A DNA stretch of 64,000 nucleotides from Sphingobacterium arenae (GTDB taxonomy: Bacteria; Bacteroidota; Bacteroidia; Sphingobacteriales; Sphingobacteriaceae): positions 62,001 through 126,000 of the forward strand of contig NZ_JACNYK010000002.1 of the NCBI RefSeq assembly GCF_014692505.1, read 5' to 3'. Within the stretch, counting starts at the first letter, position 1. Each line of letters starts with the position of its first letter. This document shows positions 46,059 through 53,849 of the stretch, piece by piece. Both the position numbers and the translations under genes were made by a program. The notes beneath the pieces are model-generated. The model had not been told where the DNA came from. It did no database searches and worked only from the letters and a program-made list of their open reading frames with translations.

Positions 46059-46776
46059 GAGCGCACTTTAATACATACTTGATCCCACCGATAATATGCT
46101 TTTGAAATGAAACTTCATCAAAAGACTTCTCCGTATGTCCAAGTCCCGTATAGAATGTACGTCCGCCATCGAACTCTCTAAACCAAGCTATTGGATGAAA
46201 CTTTCCCATGGTGCCACCTTTATAGCTTTGCTCATCGAGGGTCATCAGGACATGCAAGCCGGGCTGTATATCTCTAAAATCGTACCATTCATCTTTATGC
46301 CACCAAACTTCAGACAAGTGTCTTGTTGCTAGATGTGTACGATCTATAACATCAATTTTAGCTTCTTGTACAGGCGGATGTTGTGTAAAATAGCCACCAA
46401 CTAATTCACCATACCAAGGCCATTCAAACTCCGTATCGGATGCTGCATGTATACCAACAAACCCCTTACCTGCGCGGATAAAGCGTTGAAATGCCGTCTT
46501 TTGTTCGTCATTAAATAGATTTCCGGTTGTACTTAAAAAAATGACAGCAGCAAATTGCTGCAGGCTATCTGCACAAAAATAGCGTGCATCTTCCGTATGC
46601 ACCGTAACAATCCCCTCTGATTGCAGTATTTTTTTCACTGTTTCCACACCTTTTGGAATACTTTTATGCCTAAAACCCGTTGTTTTGGTGAAAATCAGAA
46701 CCCGCTCCTGACTATAGGCAGTAACCATCTGCCCAAAAAGAAGGAGGCTTATAAAAAGTAGAACGTGTTTCATCAT
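46051..46776 (-). CDS. secreted ThuA-domain protein
   Basis: A 241-residue protein with a signal peptide (cleavage near TAYSQ) and a ThuA-like class I glutamine-amidotransferase fold: VLIFTKTTGFRHKSIPKG, FLSTTGNLFNDEQK, GKGFVGIHAASDTE (nucleophile position Gly-Ile-His-Ala in place of Cys) and HPIAWFREFDGGRTFYTGLGHT. Such domains in Bacteroidota are usually in secreted proteins linked to sugar utilisation; the activity is unproven and no catalytic Cys is visible. It is co-transcribed with aroB upstream (four-base overlap) and dacB downstream. Confidence 0.82.
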   Translation of the reverse strand: MMKHVLLFISLLLFGQMVTAYSQERVLIFTKTTGFRHKSIPKGVETVKKILQSEGIVTVHTEDARYFCADSLQQFAAVIFLSTTGNLFNDEQKTAFQRFIRAGKGFVGIHAASDTEFEWPWYGELVGGYFTQHPPVQEAKIDVIDRTHLATRHLSEVWWHKDEWYDFRDIQPGLHVLMTLDEQSYKGGTMGKFHPIAWFREFDGGRTFYTGLGHTEKSFDEVSFQKHIIGGIKYVLKCAHD

Positions 46777-47843
46777 ACATTTTTATTTTTATAAAAGTTT
46801 AAACTCTCTATAATCAACTCTTCTTTTACGTATCTATCGTAATCGCATTTTCCAATTTCAGACAGCAAAGCAAAACCAAGTCTCTTGCCGTCATTCTTTT
46901 TATCATTTTGCATCAAAGCAATGAGTTCTGAATATATCTCTTCAGTAAAGGAATAAGGTTCAAAACGATTATCGAATGCTGTCTCTATTTGAGCCAAATC
47001 TTCTCCCGAAAGGCCGTTTATTTTATGCGCAATATAGGCTTCACAAATCATACCCAATGCAATCGCTTCACCATGTAAAAGGGGGTTCGCATCGTGTATA
47101 AGGGAATATGCCTCTACTGCATGCCCAATCGTGTGGCCAAAGTTTAAGATTTTCCGAAGTCCATTTTCGGTCGGATCTTGTGTAATTACTTCATTTTTTA
47201 TTTCCACCGACCGGAAAATGATACTATCTAAATTATTACTGCTTAATTCGATATCTTTTACACTGAAAAACAAATCTTTATCATAAATCAATCCATGTTT
47301 AATAACTTCTGCAAACCCCGAGCGCATTTGACGATCATCCAGGGTTTCAAGAAATTTCCCGCTAATAAAAACAGCTTGGGGTTGCGTGAATGTACCAACG
47401 ATATTTTTTATATGATCTAAATCGATTCCCGTTTTCCCGCCAACAGAAGCATCTACCTGCGAAAGCAGGGTCGTCGGAATCTGGATAAAGTCAATTCCTC
47501 GTTTAAACGTGGAAGCGGCAAATCCACCCATATCGGTCACCACCCCTCCTCCCAAATTTATCATGAGCGCCTTTCGATCAGCGCCGAAATCAAGCATAGT
47601 CTTCCAGACGCCTATACAAAAATCAATATTCTTATTTTCTTCTCCCGGATCAATTTCAATAATATCGTAATCCGTTATCTCAGAAAGTGCAGATTGTAAT
47701 ATCGGTAAACAGTGATCGTTGGTATTGCGATCAACTAAAACCAAAATTTGGGAATAGCTGCGCGAGGTAATGAATGTCGCTAGAGATTCGAGGTTGTTTT
47801 CGAAAAATACCGAATAGCCGAGACTGGCGATTTGTTTTGTCAT
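46773..47843 (-). CDS. aroB: 3-dehydroquinate synthase
   Basis: A 356-residue NAD+- and metal-dependent enzyme for the second step of the shikimate pathway. The NAD-binding motif is GGGVVTDMGGFAASTFKRG, followed by PTTLLSQVDASVGGKTGID, and metal-ligand histidines appear in LNFGHTIGHAVE and HGEAIALGM. The N-terminal start is ATG 47843. It lies 33 nt after the S4-domain gene and overlaps the ThuA gene by four bases. Confidence 0.95.
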   Translation of the reverse strand: MTKQIASLGYSVFFENNLESLATFITSRSYSQILVLVDRNTNDHCLPILQSALSEITDYDIIEIDPGEENKNIDFCIGVWKTMLDFGADRKALMINLGGGVVTDMGGFAASTFKRGIDFIQIPTTLLSQVDASVGGKTGIDLDHIKNIVGTFTQPQAVFISGKFLETLDDRQMRSGFAEVIKHGLIYDKDLFFSVKDIELSSNNLDSIIFRSVEIKNEVITQDPTENGLRKILNFGHTIGHAVEAYSLIHDANPLLHGEAIALGMICEAYIAHKINGLSGEDLAQIETAFDNRFEPYSFTEEIYSELIALMQNDKKNDGKRLGFALLSEIGKCDYDRYVKEELIIESLNFYKNKNV

Positions 47844-47876
47844 GTATTGCGATGTTTGAAATATGAAAGCACTAAA

Positions 47877-48083
47877 TTAAACAATTTTTACTTGCTGTCC
47901 ATCAAATTCAATGATGTCTCCCACTTTTACTTTTAATCTTTTTCTAAAGTCTACCTGACCGTTATATTTAACCAAGCCCTCCTCAACAACAAGTTGTGCC
48001 ATGGCCCCATGTTCCACCCAATTCATCACCTTTAATAACTGGATTAATTGGATATATTCACCCCTTAACGAAAATGTTTGCAT
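47877..48083 (-). CDS. S4-domain RNA-binding protein (YbcJ-like)
   Basis: A 68-residue protein made up of a single S4 RNA-binding domain: YIQLIQLLKVMNWVEHGAMA, then QLVVEEGLVKYNGQVDFRKR and the closing KVGDIIEFDGQQVKIV. It resembles E. coli YbcJ and the N-terminal heat-shock protein Hsp15. The target RNA is unknown; a ribosome-related role is usual. It starts a unit with aroB, ThuA and dacB. A candidate promoter lies at 48196-48226, and a possible 30-codon frame upstream overlaps its start. Confidence 0.85.
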   Translation of the reverse strand: MQTFSLRGEYIQLIQLLKVMNWVEHGAMAQLVVEEGLVKYNGQVDFRKRLKVKVGDIIEFDGQQVKIV

Positions 48084-48157
48084 AATTCTTTTCCTATATT
48101 ATTTTTCATCCGTATTTGTTCAATATGCTCGAGAGCTTGCAAGCTCAGTTTATTCAC
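48065..48157 (-). CDS. possible 30-residue peptide overlapping the S4 gene start
   Basis: A GTG at 48155-48157 opens a frame (VNKLSLQALEHIEQIRMKNN then GKELCKHFR) that ends with TAA at 48065-48067, 19 nt inside the S4 gene in another frame. The frame is open further upstream (YDLFKPHG) to a TGA but without an ATG. The predicted peptide is amphipathic helix-like and well composed for a protein. It lies on the inferred transcript of the S4 gene and could be a leader peptide or a truncated gene. No homologue is recognised. Confidence 0.3.
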   Translation of the reverse strand: MNKLSLQALEHIEQIRMKNNIGKELCKHFR

Positions 48158-48195
48158 GCCATGCGGTTTGAATAAATCATAATCACACGGTTCGG

Positions 48196-48226
48196 TAAAG
48201 ATACATGATCGAAAATTAACGGATCA
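48196..48226 (-). promoter_or_regulatory. candidate promoter of the S4-aroB unit (TTG-N21-TATCTTTA)
   Basis: On the minus strand TATCTTTA (complement of 48196-48203) follows a TTG about 21 nt upstream. The predicted leader before the S4 ATG is about 105 nt, long for this window, and contains the possible 30-codon frame. Confidence 0.45.
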
Positions 48227-48314
48227 ATAATATCCGTAAAAAAAAGGATAATTCCTGTTAATTATAAAAGGCTTGTTGCCCATCGAAAATAGATAAAGAG
48301 ATGAAATAATTAAT

Positions 48315-48322
48315 TAATTTTG
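48315..48322 (+). promoter_or_regulatory. -7 element of the proline dehydrogenase promoter
   Basis: TAATTTTG fits TAnnTTTG; predicted start near 48327 and a leader of about 16 nt. No TTG at the expected distance. Confidence 0.4.
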
Positions 48323-48342
48323 GCCGTTATTATTTTACACAT

Positions 48343-49530
48343 ATGATACCTGTTCATAATTTGGTTAAACTGGATTTTAACAACACCGAAATTGCCTTTC
48401 GGAATAAATCTGATAAAGATTTGGAAAAAGCATACTGGCTTTTTAAAATAGTCGCCAGTAATAGCCTTATTAAGATAGGCACTCCTCTTACAAACTTCGC
48501 TTTAAAAATTGGATTACCTATTCAGGGTCTCATTCGAAACACCATTTATAAGCAATTTTGTGGTGGAGAGTCCATTGAAGGGTGCCAACAGGCTATAGCC
48601 GAACTAGGGCGAGCTAAGGTAACGACCATTCTAGATTATTCGGTCGAAGGGGAAGAATCGGAAGAGAGTTTTGACCAAACTTGTTCGGAAATTTTACGTA
48701 CAGTAGATTATTCTCAAAAGAACAAATTGATATCGTTTTGTGTTTTCAAGCCTACGGGTTTGGGACGATTTGACCTGTTGGCCAAAGTGGATGCACAGCT
48801 ACCGCTGTCTGATCAGGAAAAACTGGAGTTTACCAGAATATACGATCGTATTGATACCATTTGTAGCGCCTGTCATGCCGCAGATATACGTGTATTAATA
48901 GATGCAGAGCATTCCTGGATACAGGATACGATCGATGACTTTGCCCGAGAAATGATGGGAAAGTACAACAAAGAACGTGTAATCGTGTATAATACCTATC
49001 AGTTGTACCGTCAGGATAAGCTAGCATCTCTGCAAGCTGACTTCGCTTATGCGCAAACCCAGAACTTCTATTTGGGTGCGAAAATTGTCCGGGGTGCCTA
49101 TATGGAAATCGAACGCGATCGTGCTGTCAAACTTGGCTACCCCTCGCCTATTCAACCCAATAAGGAAGCAAGCGACCAAGACTATAATCAATCCATCCGG
49201 TTTTGTCTAAGCCACATCAACCGTATAGGTCTGATGGCTGGAACACACAATGAAGAGAGTGCCAGGTTGTTGGTAGATGAAATGGCCTTACGCGGTATAT
49301 CTCCCGCCAATGATCATATCTTCTTTGCGCAGCTATTAGGGATGTCTGATAATCTATCATTCAATTTAGCAGAAGCGGGTTTCCATGTTGCGAAGTACAT
49401 GCCTTACGGGCCTGTAAAAGCTGTAATGCCTTATTTATTCCGTCGCGCACAGGAAAATACGTCTGTAGGAGGCCAGACGAGTCGGGAGCTGAGTTTGATT
49501 TTAAAGGAAAAAGCTAGAAGAAAATCGTAG
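48343..49530 (+). CDS. proline dehydrogenase (PRODH)
   Basis: A 395-residue FAD-dependent enzyme oxidising proline to pyrroline-5-carboxylate. The (beta/alpha)8 PRODH barrel is visible through VLIDAEHSWIQDTID, the FAD- and proline-site segment KIVRGAYMEIERDRA, GTHNEESARLL and the C-terminal KYMPYGPVKAVMPYLFRRAQEN block with the conserved arginine pair. There is no P5C-dehydrogenase domain, so it is the monofunctional form. It would pass electrons to the quinone pool at the membrane. The HAD gene starts nine bases after its stop. Confidence 0.92.
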   Translation: MIPVHNLVKLDFNNTEIAFRNKSDKDLEKAYWLFKIVASNSLIKIGTPLTNFALKIGLPIQGLIRNTIYKQFCGGESIEGCQQAIAELGRAKVTTILDYSVEGEESEESFDQTCSEILRTVDYSQKNKLISFCVFKPTGLGRFDLLAKVDAQLPLSDQEKLEFTRIYDRIDTICSACHAADIRVLIDAEHSWIQDTIDDFAREMMGKYNKERVIVYNTYQLYRQDKLASLQADFAYAQTQNFYLGAKIVRGAYMEIERDRAVKLGYPSPIQPNKEASDQDYNQSIRFCLSHINRIGLMAGTHNEESARLLVDEMALRGISPANDHIFFAQLLGMSDNLSFNLAEAGFHVAKYMPYGPVKAVMPYLFRRAQENTSVGGQTSRELSLILKEKARRKS

Positions 49531-49535
49531 TTTTG
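49528..49535 (+). promoter_or_regulatory. -7 element of the HAD gene, overlapping the PRODH stop codon
   Basis: TAGTTTTG fits TAnnTTTG; its TAG is the proline dehydrogenase stop. The G is five bases before the A of ATG 49540. No clear -33 box. Confidence 0.35.
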
Positions 49536-49539
49536 CGGC

Positions 49540-50151
49540 ATGAATGCTGAATCAAAGAAGAAATTTAACATCTTACAAGAAAAGTCCAAATCATTTAAAG
49601 CGCTACTGTATGATGTAGACGGTACGCTGGCTGATAATATGCCCGCTCATAAGGCGGCTTATGTCGCGGCGGCAACTCGATATGGAATTGAATTAGATGA
49701 TAATATTGTAGAGGAATTGGCAGGCTGGCCGACAGTAGATGTCGCAGCTGAAATTGGCAGACGGTACCAGCGAGATATAGACACATTGGATTTTGCTAAA
49801 ACAAAATCCGGTATTTTCATGGAACAATTTATCCGGCAGACAAAACCGGTAGATTATGTGTTGCAGCACCTCTTGGAAAATGTAGGACAAAAGAAAATTG
49901 GACTTGTCTCCGGCGGGTCGCGCTCGACCTTAAATGTTACTTTGGAGGTGATTAACATCATTGGAAAATTCGAAACACTAGTATGTGCCGGTGATACCCC
50001 CGAAGGTAAACCCTCCCCACAACCCTTTCTCTTAGCGGCTAAACAACTTGGTGTAGCTCCTACGGATTGTCTTGTTTTTGAAGACGGTGATCCAGGTGTT
50101 CAAGGTGCGATCGCTGCGGGTATGAGTTGGGTGCGCATCGATAAAATATAG
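49540..50151 (+). CDS. HAD-superfamily phosphatase (beta-phosphoglucomutase-like)
   Basis: A 203-residue HAD subfamily IA hydrolase. Motif I is YDVDGTLADN (Asp nucleophile and Asp general acid), the cap domain follows, motif II is VSGGSR, motif III includes KPSPQPF and motif IV VFEDGDPGV. The N-terminal 20 residues are a polar extension before motif I. The substrate is likely a small sugar phosphate. A TAGTTTTG element (49528-49535), using the stop codon of the previous gene, places the start site exactly at ATG 49540, so the gene may have its own leaderless transcript besides read-through. Confidence 0.85.
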   Translation: MNAESKKKFNILQEKSKSFKALLYDVDGTLADNMPAHKAAYVAAATRYGIELDDNIVEELAGWPTVDVAAEIGRRYQRDIDTLDFAKTKSGIFMEQFIRQTKPVDYVLQHLLENVGQKKIGLVSGGSRSTLNVTLEVINIIGKFETLVCAGDTPEGKPSPQPFLLAAKQLGVAPTDCLVFEDGDPGVQGAIAAGMSWVRIDKI

Positions 50152-50154
50152 AAT

Positions 50155-50185
50155 ATGACGAGCTTTTATACTAAAAGCTTGTCAT
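50155..50185. terminator. inverted repeat between convergent genes
   Basis: A 14-bp stem (50155-50168 with 50172-50185, one G-T pair) around a three-base loop lies between the HAD gene and the end of the convergent barrel gene. T-runs are short, so termination efficiency is uncertain. Confidence 0.5.
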
Positions 50186-51472
50186 AATTCGTATTCCACC
50201 GTTTGTGTAATTCATGTCAGCACGCTTAAATTGACCTACTGGGAGTTTCACAAACGGTTCGATCGAAACCTTTAATGTTCTACCCATATTTACTCGACGG
50301 CCGACAGAAAAATTAACAAAGCCTCCAAAACCGTTGGTATTTATATTTTCTTCGCTACTAATTTGAGTTGTTTCTACAGTCGTCACCGGATTCGCAACAG
50401 GCTTTTCTGAATCGGATGCGCTGGAATAGGTCGGTATCCCTGCAGATTCTTCATAATGGGCAAAACGCTCTTGAGATAAGACAGCTGCATAAGAAACACC
50501 TCCAGTAGCATAAAACTCTTTCGTCACATTATATCGGATCTCTAGTGGAATATCCAAGGTTTGCACCTTACCAGTTACCGCATTTAAATTAGGAATGAAA
50601 AAACTGTTGGTCCGAAGGGACGACGCTTCTTTAGAAATCAAATTGTCCGTATTTTTAATAGGGGCAGCTGCTTGCTTCATCTCTGCTCCTACTTCCTGTA
50701 CCTGAGATTTTAACATACTAACTTCATATTGATTAAACGAGGCCCCTGTACGGATAGCGATTTTATCATTCAATCTGTAAGCAAAAACAAGCCCCCCACC
50801 CAAATCAAAACTTTGATCGGTCGTCGAGGGGCTTACGAAAGCACCTAACTCAAATCGATCGGTAAGACGCAATTTCTTTGGAGATAGATGACGCGCCGAT
50901 TCATGCTGATGGGCAAAGTTAGGGTCAAGGGTTTCCCCTGCTATTAAATTATCATCCCACGACCATACGTTGACTGGTTTACTTCCCTGATAGGACGGCA
51001 AGCGGTCAGGCGTATGGATTTTCGCGATTAGCGCCGACTTGTTCGTCAAACGTGGTGACTCCATTGCCTGTAGGTCTATTTCATTCACCATTCTCCTATC
51101 TTGCCTCATCTCTTTATCACCGTTCATATTGTTCGAAGACAAGCGTCCCTGTCCTTCTATCGCCGTCACCCGCGTATTGGATTCCTCCTGCACTGGTAAG
51201 GGTGCTGTTGGGGCAGACCACTTCATTTCCTGTTTGGTTTCAACAAGCTTTACAGGTCCTGTTGATCCCTTCCAATCATGAAACAAGAAAGTAAGACCGA
51301 CCAAAACCACTGCAGCCGCAGCCACCCAAGGTAATGAAAAGTAGGTAACCTTTCCAGCTGACTCATATTTTGCTTTATATGCTTCCCAAGCCCCCTCTTT
51401 ATAAGGAAGTTCCTCTGCATTTTTTAGCCCTTCTTTGATGAGCTCTATAAGTTCCTTATTACGATCTTTCAT
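50171..51472 (-). CDS. membrane-anchored protein with C-terminal beta-barrel-like domain, ECF partner
   Basis: A 433-residue protein with three parts: an N-terminal cytoplasmic helical segment (1-43, LIELIKEGLKNAEELPYKEGAWEAY), one transmembrane helix (about 46-66, LPWVAAAAVVLVGLTFLF), a polar linker, and a C-terminal region (about 200-433) with outer-membrane-barrel features (RFELGAFVSP, VFAYRLNDKIAIRTGASF, PLEIRYNVTKEFYATGGVSYA, NFSVGRRVNMG). It follows the ECF sigma gene by 14 nt. The arrangement suggests an anti-sigma-like anchor whose outer part is a barrel or calyx. How it would be placed across two membranes is unclear. Confidence 0.7.
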   Translation of the reverse strand: MKDRNKELIELIKEGLKNAEELPYKEGAWEAYKAKYESAGKVTYFSLPWVAAAAVVLVGLTFLFHDWKGSTGPVKLVETKQEMKWSAPTAPLPVQEESNTRVTAIEGQGRLSSNNMNGDKEMRQDRRMVNEIDLQAMESPRLTNKSALIAKIHTPDRLPSYQGSKPVNVWSWDDNLIAGETLDPNFAHQHESARHLSPKKLRLTDRFELGAFVSPSTTDQSFDLGGGLVFAYRLNDKIAIRTGASFNQYEVSMLKSQVQEVGAEMKQAAAPIKNTDNLISKEASSLRTNSFFIPNLNAVTGKVQTLDIPLEIRYNVTKEFYATGGVSYAAVLSQERFAHYEESAGIPTYSSASDSEKPVANPVTTVETTQISSEENINTNGFGGFVNFSVGRRVNMGRTLKVSIEPFVKLPVGQFKRADMNYTNGGIRIMTSF

Positions 51473-51486
51473 GTTTCTCTTCGCAT

Positions 51487-52098
51487 TTATGAATGTATAT
51501 TGTGCGAAACACTAAATTCTTCTATATATAATTTTCGTAAGCGCTGTTTAGCTCGCGTCAAATATGTTCTGGATGTACTTTCCGGAATGTGGAGCATAGT
51601 TCCTATTTCTTCGTGCGAATATCCCTCAATTTCAAATAGATTAAAAATAGAGCGTTGAATATCGGGTAGTCGTGTCAACAGTTTCATAATATCTTCCACA
51701 CCCAATCTATCTGTCATTACTACGGTATGGGATTTCATCTCCTCGTCCGAGGTATCTTCTAAAAAACTGGTGGGTTTTCTCGTCCTTAACAAATCGATTG
51801 ACGTATTCACCGCAATACGTGCTAGCCAAGACCGAAATGTTTTCTCTAACGCCTCCTCATCTGCGTGCATTTCGAAAGCTTCGATCTTCCTAAATGCTTT
51901 TACAAAGCTCTCATTAACGGCTTCTTCTGCTTCCATTTCTGAAGTAATATAACGAAGTACTACAGCCATCACATATCCGTAATATTTTTTATAAACAAAC
52001 GATTTTCCTCGCTCACTTTTGTCCACAACACAGCTTTCCAAGGCCTCTCTTAAGGTCAATGGTCTCGTCCTCTTCCAATATTGCTGAACAATTTTCAC
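51487..52098 (-). CDS. ECF-type RNA polymerase sigma factor
   Basis: A 203-residue sigma-70-family factor of the ECF class. Region 2 is visible as ITSEMEAEEAVNESFVKAFR and LARIAVNTSIDLLR; region 4 as YSHEEIGTMLHIPESTSRTY. There is a non-conserved N-terminal extension of about 20 residues (LTLREALESCVVDKSERG). The following gene encodes a membrane protein with a cytoplasmic N-terminus that could hold the sigma factor inactive. The regulon is not visible. About 170 bp separate it from the universal stress protein on the other strand. Confidence 0.9.
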   Translation of the reverse strand: MKIVQQYWKRTRPLTLREALESCVVDKSERGKSFVYKKYYGYVMAVVLRYITSEMEAEEAVNESFVKAFRKIEAFEMHADEEALEKTFRSWLARIAVNTSIDLLRTRKPTSFLEDTSDEEMKSHTVVMTDRLGVEDIMKLLTRLPDIQRSIFNLFEIEGYSHEEIGTMLHIPESTSRTYLTRAKQRLRKLYIEEFSVSHNIHS

Positions 52099-52239
52099 TT
52101 AAAACCGTCTGTTCGGGTATGCCAATTTAACGAATTAATCCTTATTTACCAGAACAGCGTCCTAACATTCTGTCATATATCTCTATTTTTTATACTTAAA
52201 CGTAGCATCGCTGCAAAATGCTACAGATAAAAATGATGC

Positions 52240-52270
52240 TTGTAAAAATCAAGGAAATACGTTAACTTGC
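52240..52270 (+). promoter_or_regulatory. universal stress protein promoter (TTG-N20-TAACTTGC)
   Basis: TTG at 52240-52242 is followed after 20 nt by TAACTTGC at 52263-52270, one T short of the consensus. Predicted start near 52275, leader about 19 nt. Confidence 0.5.
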
Positions 52271-52293
52271 TATATCATATAAATCTTAGAGTT

Positions 52294-53154
52294 ATGAGAA
52301 AGATATTATTCCCAACAGATTTCTCCAATGCCGCAAATAATGCGTTTGTATACGCTTTACATTTGGCAAAGGAAATGGACGCCAGTTTATATGTCGTCAA
52401 TACGTATATGCAACCCGTGTTATCTGCCACACATGCCGGACAGCCAGAGCTTGTGCCTGAGGTATACGAGAACTATGAATTGCATCAATTTGAAAATTTC
52501 AAGAAACACACTGCGGATCTTCATAAGATGGCCGAGGATTACAACCTATCGGATGTTCCACTGACTTTTCTTTTTGAAGAGGGCACCGTTGTAGCTAATG
52601 CCCAACGTATTATTGAAAGCGAGGGTATCCATTTGATCGTGATGGGTACAAATCGCGCGGATGGTGTCATTGATAAAATTTTTGGATCGAACACGTTGGG
52701 TGTTATTCGAGGTGTTAGCGTACCAGTTCTGTCAGTTCCAAAAGAGGCAAAATATGATGGTATTAAGGAAATTTTGTTTACCACACTTTTTAGAGAAAAA
52801 GACGAAGCCGCCCTACGTCATATCATGGAAATCGCTAATAAATTTGGAGTAAAGGTTAAGTGTGTCCATGTATTGAAGGAAAAAAACACCGATATTATTG
52901 CTATGACCGATCGTTGGCAGAAAGTATTTCCGCATGATAATCTTGAATTCGTATTATTAGATATAGAGCAATCTATCGAACATACACTAAACCAATATAT
53001 CGAACAGCATCGCGTCGACCTTCTTTGTGTGGTAAAGAGAAACAAAAGTCTACTGGAGCGGTTGTTCAAATCCAGCATGAGCAATCGGCTTCGCATGCAC
53101 GCAAATACGGCAACATTGGTATTACATGAAGGAGATGATCCTGGGGCTTTTTAG
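52294..53154 (+). CDS. universal stress protein, tandem Usp domains
   Basis: A 286-residue protein with two Usp domains. The first begins RKILFPTDFSNAANNAFVYA and contains the nucleotide loop VMGTNRADGVIDKIFGSNTLG; the second starts at EILFTTLFREKDEAALRHIM and lacks a clear glycine-rich loop. Tandem Usp proteins bind ATP through the intact domain and respond to stress or energy state. ATG 52294 is preferred to an in-frame ATG at 52267 because the conserved domain begins there and the predicted start site is at about 52275. It ends with a four-base overlap with the convergent cmk gene. Confidence 0.85.
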   Translation: MRKILFPTDFSNAANNAFVYALHLAKEMDASLYVVNTYMQPVLSATHAGQPELVPEVYENYELHQFENFKKHTADLHKMAEDYNLSDVPLTFLFEEGTVVANAQRIIESEGIHLIVMGTNRADGVIDKIFGSNTLGVIRGVSVPVLSVPKEAKYDGIKEILFTTLFREKDEAALRHIMEIANKFGVKVKCVHVLKEKNTDIIAMTDRWQKVFPHDNLEFVLLDIEQSIEHTLNQYIEQHRVDLLCVVKRNKSLLERLFKSSMSNRLRMHANTATLVLHEGDDPGAF

Positions 53155-53834
53155 CGCCCCTCCATTCTGGCTCTATATTCTTCCAGAACGATTTCTAGCT
53201 GTTCTTCTTGTGTTAGATCCGAGTTATCCAGAATAATAGCATCCGTTGCCTGTCGTAACGGACTTTCTTCGCGTGTACTGTCCATATGGTCTCGATGGGC
53301 TAAATTTTGCTTTACCCCCTCTATCGAAACGACTTCACCTTTAGCCAACAACTCTGCCAATCGTCTCTGTGCACGAACCTCTGAATTCGCCGTCATAAAT
53401 ATTTTCAGGTCTGCATCGGGAAATACCGTGGTACCGATATCTCGTCCATCCATTACAATATTTCGACGTTTTCCCAAGGCCTGTTGTTGTTTGACTAGCG
53501 CATGCCGTACTTCCTTTATTGCACTTATCTCACTCACTTTCTCAGAAACATGCATTTGACGAATTTCTCTCGATACATCTTCCCCATTTAGAAATATATG
53601 TACAGTATCTCCCTGGGGTACAAAATCGATATGAATCTCTTCCAAAGCAGCCCGAATTTCGTCCGGATTTGTCAGATTGATATGCTGTCTCAAAAAATAC
53701 AAAGTTACGGCACGATACATTGCACCACTGTCTATGAATACAAACTGAAGCTTCTTTGCCAGCGCTTTCGCAACAGTACTTTTCCCACAAGACGAAAACC
53801 CATCAATTGCGATGATAAAATTCTCCCGTTCCAT
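53151..53834 (-). CDS. cmk: cytidylate kinase
   Basis: A 227-residue P-loop kinase that phosphorylates CMP and dCMP. The nucleotide loop is DGFSSCGKSTVAKALA, the CMP-binding segment DSGAMYRAVTLYFL, and DGRDIGTTVFPDADLKIF and the RAQRRLAEL LID region follow in order. It is 15 nt downstream of topA on the same strand. Length is normal. Confidence 0.95.
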   Translation of the reverse strand: MERENFIIAIDGFSSCGKSTVAKALAKKLQFVFIDSGAMYRAVTLYFLRQHINLTNPDEIRAALEEIHIDFVPQGDTVHIFLNGEDVSREIRQMHVSEKVSEISAIKEVRHALVKQQQALGKRRNIVMDGRDIGTTVFPDADLKIFMTANSEVRAQRRLAELLAKGEVVSIEGVKQNLAHRDHMDSTREESPLRQATDAIILDNSDLTQEEQLEIVLEEYRARMEGR

Positions 53835-53849
53835 GATTTGCTGCTTCGT

